DNA from: Streptomyces sp. Root431
Lineage (GTDB): Bacteria > Actinomycetota > Actinomycetes > Streptomycetales > Streptomycetaceae
Reading direction: 5' to 3'
Assembly: GCF_001426585.1 (NCBI RefSeq)
Contig: NZ_LMEI01000006.1
Location: 486,956-550,955, forward strand
DNA: 64,000 nucleotides
Shown: in pieces, positions 1 to 6,400 of the stretch
Position numbering within the stretch: the first letter of the stretch is position 1
Layout: every line of letters begins with the position of its first letter
Made by a program: the position numbers and the translations under genes
Notes under the pieces: model-generated
Seen by the model: the letters and a program-made list of their open reading frames with translations, nothing else
What the model was told of the DNA's origin: nothing
Database searches by the model: none

Positions 1-2
1 AC

Positions 3-203
3 GAGGCCCTGCACGCCTACACCACCGCCGGCGCGTACGCCTGCCGCTGGGACGACACGGCGGGCAGCCTGAGCCCCCGCAAGCGCGCCGACCTCGTGGT
101 CCTCGGCGACGACCCGCACCGCGTCGACCCGGCCCGGATCGGGGACATCGAGATCGTGGCGACGTACGTGGACGGCCGGCGCGCGGGGGAGGGGAAGCCC
201 TGA
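3..203 (+). CDS. amidohydrolase family protein, C-terminal fragment (YtcJ-like)
   Basis: Only the last 66 codons lie in the window; the gene runs off the left edge. The visible part has a periodicity and motif layout typical of the end of amidohydrolase family 3 (YtcJ/AepA-like) enzymes: an ALHAYTTAGAYA helix, then GSLSPRKRADLVVL, the strand that closes the small composite beta-sandwich domain, then a VATYVDGR end. Such proteins are metal-dependent hydrolases of uncertain physiological substrate. The metal ligands would be upstream and cannot be checked. The stop codon is 7 bases from the convergent stop of the sugar kinase. Family assignment rests on the C-terminal motif alone. Confidence 0.75.
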   Translation, partial: EALHAYTTAGAYACRWDDTAGSLSPRKRADLVVLGDDPHRVDPARIGDIEIVATYVDGRRAGEGKP

Positions 204-210
204 GCCCTGG

Positions 211-1137
211 TCAGCCGGACACCCCCTGGGGGGCCGTCAGTTCGGCGACCTCGCGGAGCAGTCCCGCGCGGTCGATGGCGTCGCTCCCGGTCGCCGGTAC
301 GGTGCAGGCGTAGGCGCCGGCCACCGCGCCGTACAGCGCGCACCGGGCCGGGTCCTCGCCCGTCAGCCGGCCGAAGAGGAAGCCGGCGGCGAAGGCGTCG
401 CCGGCGCCGTTGGAGTCGACCACCGGCGCGCGCGGCGTGACGGCCGGGACGTGGACGAGTCCGTCGGCGGTCAGCAGGTACGCGCCCTCGGCCCCGGCGG
501 TGGCGACGACGGCCTCGGCCCTGCCCCGCTCCAGGATCCGGCGCATGGTCTTCTCCGGGTCCACCAGGGCCGTGGTGGACACGAAGACGACGTCGGAGCC
601 GTAGGCGAACGGCTCGTGATACGGATTCTCGCCGTCCCAGTTGTGCAGGTCCGTGGAGACCGTGAGGCCCGCTTCGCGCAGCTGGGGCAGGGCGAAGGCA
701 CACGGGTAGGTGATCGAGACGTGGGCGTGGCGGCTCGCGGCGGCCAGGGAGCGGACCAGCTGCTCGGGCAGCCGGTCCGACTCCCGGGAGCGGCTGTCGT
801 CGTAGAGCGAGAGCCGTCGGCCGTCGGGGCCGACGAGGTTGACGGCCCGCTTCGTCCCGCCGGGCAGGGGGACTTCGGTGAAGCCGATGCCCCGGTCGCG
901 GTGGAAGGCGCGGACGAGGTCCCCCTGGGCGTCGTCGCCGATCATGTCGAGGTGGTGCGTCCGCAGGCCCAGGGCGGTCAGGCCGAGCGCGACGAAGTCG
1001 CCGGTCTGCCCGGCGCGGGTCTCGATGCCCGGTCGGATCATGTAGCTGTCGGCGTACGGCAGGGGGAGCTCGGGGACGTACACGATCGTGTCGACGCCCG
1101 CCCCTCCCAGGACGAGGACGTCGTACTCGCCGGCCAT
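211..1137 (-). CDS. PfkB/ribokinase-family carbohydrate kinase
   Basis: 308 residues, the usual length for the family. It opens with the VLGGAGVDTIV beta strand/glycine motif typical of PfkB kinases. Near residue 240 it carries the signature DSNGAGDAF, whose last Asp is the catalytic base and whose Gly-rich turn is the anion hole. It should phosphorylate a sugar or nucleoside with ATP in the cytoplasm; the substrate cannot be told from sequence. The ATG is preceded by a GAGAGGAA ribosome site. An AT-rich 39-bp inverted repeat lies 16 bp upstream of the start. It is co-directional with, and 59 bp downstream of, the amidohydrolase, so it is probably the last gene of the catabolic unit. Confidence 0.9.
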   Translation of the reverse strand: MAGEYDVLVLGGAGVDTIVYVPELPLPYADSYMIRPGIETRAGQTGDFVALGLTALGLRTHHLDMIGDDAQGDLVRAFHRDRGIGFTEVPLPGGTKRAVNLVGPDGRRLSLYDDSRSRESDRLPEQLVRSLAAASRHAHVSITYPCAFALPQLREAGLTVSTDLHNWDGENPYHEPFAYGSDVVFVSTTALVDPEKTMRRILERGRAEAVVATAGAEGAYLLTADGLVHVPAVTPRAPVVDSNGAGDAFAAGFLFGRLTGEDPARCALYGAVAGAYACTVPATGSDAIDRAGLLREVAELTAPQGVSG

Positions 1138-1153
1138 CGCTGTTCCTCTCGTC

Positions 1154-1192
1154 GTGCAATACCTTGCTGGAGTTTTCAGCAAGATATTGCAC
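1154..1192. promoter_or_regulatory. 39-bp inverted repeat, probable operator
   Basis: Two 16-base arms, GTGCAATACCTTGCTG and CAGCAAGATATTGCAC, are complementary except at one position and are separated by the 7-base spacer GAGTTTT. The element is strikingly AT-rich for this genome and sits between the stop of the amidohydrolase and the start of the PfkB kinase. There is no following U-tract on the minus strand, so a regulator-binding site fits better than a terminator. The cognate regulator is unknown. Confidence 0.55.
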
Positions 1193-1196
1193 AGCG

Positions 1197-2096
1197 TCAG
1201 AGGTTGAGAAGACGCGCGGCGTTCTCCTTGAGGATCAGCGGCCGGACCTCGGGCTTGATGTCGAGGGCGTCGAAGTCGGCCAGCCAGCGGTCCGGGGTCA
1301 CGACCGGGAAGTCCGAGCCGAACAGCACCTTGTGCCGGAGGAAGGAGCCCGCGGCCCTGACCAGTTGCGGAGGGAAGTACTTCGGCGACCAGCCCGACAG
1401 ATCGATGTGGACGTTCGCCTTGTGGGTGGCGATGGAGATCGCCTCGTCCTGCCAGGGCACCGACGGGTGCGCCAGGATGATCGTCAGACCGGGGAAGTCG
1501 GCGGCGACGTCGTCCAGGAGCATCGGGTCCGAGTAGCGCAGCTTGATGCCGCGCCCGCCGGGCAGGCCCGCGCCGATCCCGGTCTGCCCCGTGTGGAACA
1601 GCGCGGGGACACCCAGCTCCTGGAGCGCCGCGTAGAGCGGGTAGTGCTCCCGCTCGTTCGGCGCGAAGGCCTGGAGGCTCGGGTGGAACTTGAAGCCGCG
1701 GACGCCGTGGTCGAGGACGAGCGCGCGGGCCCGCGCGACGGCGTCGGGCCGGTGCGGGTCGACCGAGCCGAACGGGACGAGTACGTCGGGGTGTTCGGCC
1801 GCGGCCGCGGCGATCTCCTCGCTGGACAGGGCCGGATGGCCGAGGCCCGTGGCGGCGTCCACGGTGAAGATCACGGCGGCCATCCGGCGCTCGCGGTAGT
1901 ACGCCGCGAGGCGCTCGACGGTCGGGGTGCGGTCCTGGCCGGATCTGAAGTAGGCGGCCGAGGCGTCCATCAGCTCGGCGTCGAGCGCGAGCCGGCCGTG
2001 GGCGTCCTGCTCCACGTGCACGTGGAAGTCGATCGCGGTCAGATCGTCGGGGTTCAAAGGGATCACGGGACTCACGGGGCTCATCGGGATGCTCAC
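1197..2096 (-). CDS. amidohydrolase family 2 protein (ACMSD-like TIM barrel)
   Basis: 299 residues. The N-terminal AIDFHVHVEQDAHG holds the HxH metal ligands of the Amidohydro_2 fold. RGFKFHPSLQAF, FHTGQTG, ILAHPSVPW and VLFGSDFP supply the further His ligands and the conserved Asp. Family members are metal-dependent hydrolases or non-oxidative decarboxylases of aromatic and dicarboxylic acids. The preferred start is a GTG whose GTGA overlaps the TGA of the upstream dehydrogenase gene, implying translational coupling; an internal ATG at 2084 (MSPVSP) is an alternative. As the fourth gene of a CoA-intermediate operon it may feed or drain an organic acid in that pathway, which is inference. Confidence 0.88.
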   Translation of the reverse strand: MSIPMSPVSPVIPLNPDDLTAIDFHVHVEQDAHGRLALDAELMDASAAYFRSGQDRTPTVERLAAYYRERRMAAVIFTVDAATGLGHPALSSEEIAAAAAEHPDVLVPFGSVDPHRPDAVARARALVLDHGVRGFKFHPSLQAFAPNEREHYPLYAALQELGVPALFHTGQTGIGAGLPGGRGIKLRYSDPMLLDDVAADFPGLTIILAHPSVPWQDEAISIATHKANVHIDLSGWSPKYFPPQLVRAAGSFLRHKVLFGSDFPVVTPDRWLADFDALDIKPEVRPLILKENAARLLNL

Positions 2097-2977
2097 AGGT
2101 GGTCGGTGCGGTTCTTGGCGTCGAGCAGGAGGGCGAGGAGCGCGTCGCGTTCGGCGACGAGCTCGGCCTCGGCGGTCCCGGCCAGCTCCTCCGCGACGCC
2201 TCGGGTGATCTCGCGCGCCAGCTCGGGCGTGAGGCGCGGTGCGCCCAGGTCGGCCCACCACTCCTCCATGGGCGGACCGAGATGCTCCAGTACGTGCGCG
2301 ATGCCGCCCGCACCGCCCGAGAGGTGCTGGTTGAGGAACGGCCCGAGCAGCGCCCAGCGCAGACCGGGCCCGTGGGCGATGGCCGTGTCGATGTCGGCGA
2401 CGCTCGCCGCGCCCCGCTCGACGAGGGAGTACGCCTCGCGCCACAGCGCCGCCTGGAGCCGGTTCGCGACGTGCCCGGGCAGCTCCCGGCGCAGCCGGAT
2501 CGGCCGCCGGCCGAGGCCGCGGTAGAAGGCCATGGCCTCCTCGACCGCCGCCTCGCCCGTCCGTTCCCCCGGCACGACCTCGACCAGCGGGATGAGGTGC
2601 GGCGGGTTGAACGGGTGCCCGACGAGGACCCGTTCGGGATGGGCCGCGCAGGCGCGCTGGATCCGGGACGGCAGCAGCCCGGAGGAGCTGCTCGCCAGGA
2701 CCGTCCCCGGTGGGGCGGCGGCGTCGAGGACGGCGAAGACCTCGTCCTTCGCCTCGGGCCGCTCGGGGCCGTTCTCCTGGACGAAGCCCGCGTCCGCGAC
2801 GGCCCGCGCGAGGTCCTTCGTGAACGACAGCCGGGTCTGGTCGGCGGTGACGGCCGCCCGGAGCCGGGCCTCGGCGCCGGGCGCCGGGTCGGTCGCGACG
2901 ACCTCGTGCCCGTACTCCAGGAAGAGGGTGGTCCAGGAGGCCCCGATGACCCCGGTCCCGACGACGGCGACCCTCAT
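2093..2977 (-). CDS. 3-hydroxyacyl-CoA dehydrogenase family protein
   Basis: 294 residues. The Rossmann motif VAVVGTGVIGASWTTLFL (GxGxxG) starts at residue 3 and VVATD follows as the NAD-binding acidic end of strand 2. Central VLVGHPFNPPHLIPLVEVVPG is the classical HCDH segment carrying the catalytic His, and the C-terminal helical domain begins with PGHVANRLQAALWREA. Length and motifs fit the short single-domain group that includes L-carnitine dehydrogenase and lambda-crystallin/L-gulonate dehydrogenase as well as 3-hydroxybutyryl-CoA dehydrogenase. It oxidises a 3-hydroxy acid or its CoA thioester with NAD. ATGA overlap with the synthetase gene upstream and GTGA overlap downstream place it inside a tightly coupled operon. 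The exact substrate is undetermined. Confidence 0.88.
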   Translation of the reverse strand: MRVAVVGTGVIGASWTTLFLEYGHEVVATDPAPGAEARLRAAVTADQTRLSFTKDLARAVADAGFVQENGPERPEAKDEVFAVLDAAAPPGTVLASSSSGLLPSRIQRACAAHPERVLVGHPFNPPHLIPLVEVVPGERTGEAAVEEAMAFYRGLGRRPIRLRRELPGHVANRLQAALWREAYSLVERGAASVADIDTAIAHGPGLRWALLGPFLNQHLSGGAGGIAHVLEHLGPPMEEWWADLGAPRLTPELAREITRGVAEELAGTAEAELVAERDALLALLLDAKNRTDHL

Positions 2978-5040
2978 GAGGCGCTCCGACGGTCCGTGCC
3001 CATGTCCGTGCCCATGTCCGCGTCCGCGTCCGTGTCCGCGCCCGTGTCCGTGGCCGTCTTCGGGTCGGCGGCGCGCCCGACCGCGTACGCGACGAAGACG
3101 TCGAGCGAGCGGGGGTCGGCGAGGACGTCGGTGCTCGCGACGGACTCCGGGGCCGCCCCGAGGAGGATCCGCTTGACCGGCACCTCCAGCTTCTTGCCGG
3201 TGCGGTTGCGCGGGACGGCGGGCACCCGCTCGATGACGTCGGGGACGTGCCGGGGCGACAGCGCCGACCGCAGGGCCCGGGCGATGCCCGTGCGGAGGGC
3301 GTCGTCGAGCTCGGCGGGGCCCGCGACGAACAGCAGCAGTTCGCCGTTGCCGCCCTCGGGGTCCTCGATGTGGACGACGAGGCTGTCGTCGATCCCGGGC
3401 AGGTCCTCGACGACGGCGTAGAACTCCGCGGTGCCGAGCCGGACCCCGCCCCGGTTGAGGGTGGCGTCGGAGCGCCCGGCGACGACGCAATGGCCCTCGG
3501 GCGCGAACCGCACCCAGTCGCCGTGCCGCCACACCCCCGGGTACGCCTCGAAGTAGGCGGCCCGGTAGCGGGAGCCGTCGGTGTCGCCCCAGAAGCCGAC
3601 GGGCATCGACGGCATCGGCTCGGTGATCACCAGCTCGCCCAGCTCCCCGACGACCCGCCTGCCTTCGCCGTCGTAGGCGTACGCGGCGACGCCGAGACAG
3701 GGGCCGGAGATCTCCCCGGCGCGCACGGTCTGGAGCGGGCCGCCCTGGAGGATGCCGGTGCACACGTCGGTGCCGCCGCAGCCGACGTTCAGGAGCACGC
3801 GGTCGCCGAACTGCTCGGCCACCCAGTGGAAGCCGTCGGCGGCGAGCGGGCTGCCCGCGGCGCCGAGCTGCCGCAGCCGCGACAGGTCGAACTCCTCGGC
3901 CGGCCGGACACCGGCCTTGCGGCAGGCCATCAGATAGCCGGGGCTGACGCCCATGAGCGTCGCCCCCGTCTCCGCGGCGATCCGCCACTGCTCCCGCAGC
4001 TCCGGGTGGACCGGGTTGCCGTCGATCATGACGATCGACGCGCGGACGAGCAGCGCCGAGACCAGGGTGTTCCACAGCATCCAGGCGGTCGTGCTGAACC
4101 AGAGCATCCGGTCGCCGGGCTTCAGGTCCCAGCTCAGCGCGTTGTTCTTCAGGTGCTCCAGGAGGATCCCGCCGTGACGGTGGACGATCGCCTTCGGGAT
4201 GCCGGTGGTGCCGGAGGAGAACAGGACGAACAGCGGATGGTCGAACGGCACGGGCTCGAAGGACAGGGGCTCGACGGGCCCGGCACCGCCGGCCGGCTCC
4301 GCGAGCAGCCCGGCCCAGCCCAGTGCGTCGGGCAGCGCGTGCGGACCGTACGGGACGTGGACGACGTGCTCGACGGTCGGGAGCCCGGCGGCGATCTCCG
4401 CGACCTCGGTACGGCGGTCGACGTCCCGCTCCCCGTAGCGGTAGCCGGCGACGGCGAGCAGCACCTTCGGTTCGAGCTGGGCGAACCGGTCGACGACGCT
4501 GCGCGGCCCGAACTCCGGCGCGCAGGCCGCCCAGACGGCCCCGATGCTCGCCGTGGCGAGGAAGGCGACCAGCGTCTCGGGGATGTTGGGGAGGTACGCG
4601 ACGACCCGGTCGCCCTTGCGGACGCCGAGGCGGAGCAGCCCGGCGCGGGCCCGGGCGACCTGCTCGCGGAGCTCGCCGAAGGTCAGCTCGACCGGCGCCC
4701 GGGTCTGGGAGTGGGCGACGACCGCGACGGCGGCGGCGTCCTCGGCGGACCCCTCCCGCCCGAGCGCGTGCTCGGCGTAGTTGAGCGTCGCGCCGGGGAA
4801 CCACTCGGTGTCGGGCATGGACCTGCGGCCCAGGGTGGCGGTGGGCGGGGTGTGCGGACGGACGTCGAAGAACTCCCAGATCGACGACCAGAATCCGTCC
4901 AGGTCGGTCACGGACCACTGCCACAGGCCGTCGTAGTCCGGGAAGCTCAGCCCCCGCTCCGACTCCAGCCAGCGGAGGTAGCGGCCGATCTCCGACTCGT
5001 CCCTGACCCGGGGGCCCGGGGTGCTGAGGATCTCGCTCAT
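2974..5040 (-). CDS. acetoacetyl-CoA synthetase (acetoacetate-CoA ligase)
   Basis: 688 residues. The N-terminal ACAS extension (GLWQWSVTDLDGFWSSIWEF) precedes the AMP-binding domain. The phosphate loop FSSGTTGIPKAIVH is near residue 270, RSDATLNRGGVRLGTAE near 570, and the adenylation Lys is in RNRTGKKLE near 614. GCGGTDVCTG and PSMPVGFWGD are typical of acetoacetyl-CoA synthetases rather than acetyl-CoA synthetases. It activates acetoacetate or a close 3-oxo acid with ATP and CoA. The last ~25 residues, after the normal family end, are a D/T/A/M/G low-complexity tail encoded by an irregular GTCCGN hexanucleotide repeat. The gene overlaps its neighbours on both sides by ATGA junctions. The symbol aacS would be usual but is not assigned without a search. 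Confidence 0.9.
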   Translation of the reverse strand: MSEILSTPGPRVRDESEIGRYLRWLESERGLSFPDYDGLWQWSVTDLDGFWSSIWEFFDVRPHTPPTATLGRRSMPDTEWFPGATLNYAEHALGREGSAEDAAAVAVVAHSQTRAPVELTFGELREQVARARAGLLRLGVRKGDRVVAYLPNIPETLVAFLATASIGAVWAACAPEFGPRSVVDRFAQLEPKVLLAVAGYRYGERDVDRRTEVAEIAAGLPTVEHVVHVPYGPHALPDALGWAGLLAEPAGGAGPVEPLSFEPVPFDHPLFVLFSSGTTGIPKAIVHRHGGILLEHLKNNALSWDLKPGDRMLWFSTTAWMLWNTLVSALLVRASIVMIDGNPVHPELREQWRIAAETGATLMGVSPGYLMACRKAGVRPAEEFDLSRLRQLGAAGSPLAADGFHWVAEQFGDRVLLNVGCGGTDVCTGILQGGPLQTVRAGEISGPCLGVAAYAYDGEGRRVVGELGELVITEPMPSMPVGFWGDTDGSRYRAAYFEAYPGVWRHGDWVRFAPEGHCVVAGRSDATLNRGGVRLGTAEFYAVVEDLPGIDDSLVVHIEDPEGGNGELLLFVAGPAELDDALRTGIARALRSALSPRHVPDVIERVPAVPRNRTGKKLEVPVKRILLGAAPESVASTDVLADPRSLDVFVAYAVGRAADPKTATDTGADTDADADMGTDMGTDRRSAS
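2990..3055. repeat. hexanucleotide repeat inside a coding region
   Basis: Around ten successive units of the form TGTCCG/CGTCCG/TGCCCA run in phase with the reading frame of the acetoacetyl-CoA synthetase gene and give a tail of alternating Asp with Thr, Ala, Met and Gly. Units are imperfect, so the array is not an assembly artefact of one identical unit. Repeats of this kind change copy number by replication slippage, in steps that keep the frame. Confidence 0.7.
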
Positions 5041-5801
5041 CGGGCGACCTTTCCGGTGCGGCCGTCGAGGAACGCCCGCATCCTGGCCTGGGCGTCGTCG
5101 CTGCCGGCGGCGACGGCCGCCATGAGGGATTCGAGCAGGAGGCCGCCGGCGGGGGAGGCCTCGGCGATGCGGGGGAGTGCCTGGAGGACGGCGAAGTTGG
5201 TCAGCGGCGCGTTGGCCGCGATCCGCTCCGCGAGCTCCAGGGCCTTGGCGCGCGCCCCGCCCTCCTCGGTCAGATAGTGCGAGAGGCCGGCGGCCTGGCC
5301 CTCGGCGGCGTCGAGGACGCGGCCGGTGAGCATCATGTCCGCCATCCGGTGCGCGCCGATCAGCCGGGGGATCCGGACCGAGCCGCCCCCGCCGACGAAC
5401 AGGCCGCGCTGCCCCTCCGGCAGCGCGTAGAACGCGGACGGCTCGGCCACCCGGAGGTGCGCGGCGGCCGCCAGCTCCAGGCCGCCGCCGATGACCGCGC
5501 CCTTCAGCGCGGCGACCACGGGGACCCGCCCGCCCTCGATGGTGTCGAAGACGCGGTGCCACATGAGCGAGTGCTCCAGCGCCTCCTCGGTGGACCGCTC
5601 GGTCAGCTCGCCGAGGTCGAGCCCGGCGGAGAAGTGGTCGCCCTCGGCGGCCAGGACGACGGCCCGTACGCCGGGGCCCGGCGTACGGAAGAACGCCTCG
5701 ACGGCCAGCACCGTGGCGTCGTCGAGGGCGTTGCGCTTGGCCGGCCGGCAGAGCGTCAGGACCGCCACTGCGTCGTGGCGGTCGATCGACAGCGTGCTCA
5801 A
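5037..5801 (-). CDS. enoyl-CoA hydratase/isomerase family protein
   Basis: 254 residues from the preferred TTG. Crotonase-fold landmarks are LCRPAKRNALDDAT, the oxyanion-hole segment VLAAEGDHFSAGLDLGEL and ALKGAVIGGGLELAAAAHLRVA with the second backbone NH donor. The acid/base pair of true hydratases (two Glu) is not obvious: PEGQRGLFVGGGGSV has Glu only in the first position. It could therefore act as a hydratase, isomerase or hydrolase. Start choice: in-frame ATGs exist at 5819 and 5816, but immediately after them the sequence GGAGGAG is followed by 6 bases and a TTG, an ideal ribosome site for the shorter form. First gene of the operon, with ATGA overlap to the synthetase. Confidence 0.87.
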   Translation of the reverse strand: MSTLSIDRHDAVAVLTLCRPAKRNALDDATVLAVEAFFRTPGPGVRAVVLAAEGDHFSAGLDLGELTERSTEEALEHSLMWHRVFDTIEGGRVPVVAALKGAVIGGGLELAAAAHLRVAEPSAFYALPEGQRGLFVGGGGSVRIPRLIGAHRMADMMLTGRVLDAAEGQAAGLSHYLTEEGGARAKALELAERIAANAPLTNFAVLQALPRIAEASPAGGLLLESLMAAVAAGSDDAQARMRAFLDGRTGKVAR

Positions 5802-5811
5802 GAAGGACTCC

Positions 5812-5830
5812 TCCATCATCAGGAATCCTG
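5812..5830. promoter_or_regulatory. operator half 1 of a divergent MarR-type control region
   Basis: TCCATCATCAGGAATCCTG is the exact reverse complement of the 19 bases at 5884-5902. Its core TCAGGAATCCTGA is itself a near-perfect 13-base palindrome, the size and symmetry expected for a MarR dimer. It overlaps the leader of the enoyl-CoA hydratase gene. Confidence 0.7.
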
Positions 5831-5883
5831 AGTATCGGAGGGTGTCCCACCGCCGGGCAAGGGGGTTGCGCTAGAATTTTCGA

Positions 5884-5902
5884 CAGGATTCCTGATGATG
5901 GA
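5884..5902. promoter_or_regulatory. operator half 2 of a divergent MarR-type control region
   Basis: CAGGATTCCTGATGATGGA is a perfect inverted copy of 5812-5830, 53 bases away, and ends 30 bases before the preferred start of the MarR gene. The two sites flank the divergent promoters, so one regulator could repress both the operon and itself. Confidence 0.7.
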
Positions 5903-5932
5903 TCGCTGGTGACGGCGAGAAGGGGAGGGGAT

Positions 5933-6358
5933 GTGACGGACACCGCTCCGCCGTCTCTGCTGTACTCGGTGAAACAGGTCGAGCTGGCCACCCGGGCCCG
6001 GCTGGACGAGCTCCTCAGGCCCTCGGGCGTCACCGCCCTCCAGTACACGGCGCTGACCGTGCTCGAACGCCGGGACGGCATGTCCTCGGCGGAGCTCGCC
6101 CGCAACTCCTTCGTCACGCCCCAGTCGATGTCCGACCTGGTCGGCGCCCTGGAACGGCGGGGGCTGATCACCCGGTCCCCGGACCCGGCGAGCCGACGGC
6201 GCCACGTCATCAGCCTCACCGACGAGGGCCGCGCCCTGCTCGCCCTCCACGCACCGGCCGTCCAGCACCTGGAGGACGCGATGCTCGCGGGCTTCACGGC
6301 CCGCGAGCGCGCCGCCTTCCGCGACTTCCTCAACCGCGCCCGCGCGGCGCTCGGCTGA
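5933..6358 (+). CDS. MarR family transcriptional regulator
   Basis: 141 residues from the preferred GTG. Winged-helix MarR layout: helix 1 dimerisation segment (SLLYSVKQVELATRARL), the HTH SSAELARNSFVTPQSMSDLVGALERRGLI, the wing with the conserved DPASRRRHVISLTDEG, and C-terminal dimer helices. It is divergent from the acyl-CoA operon and two copies of a 13-base palindrome lie between them, so it probably represses the operon until a pathway CoA ester or acid binds. Start: the GTG at 5933 has AGGGGAGGGG just upstream; a second in-frame GTG at 5909 lacks such a site. The ligand is unknown. Confidence 0.9.
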   Translation: MTDTAPPSLLYSVKQVELATRARLDELLRPSGVTALQYTALTVLERRDGMSSAELARNSFVTPQSMSDLVGALERRGLITRSPDPASRRRHVISLTDEGRALLALHAPAVQHLEDAMLAGFTARERAAFRDFLNRARAALG

Positions 6359-6400
6359 CACCGGGGCGCCGCACGGGGGCGGGACCGTAGGGGCAGGCCG

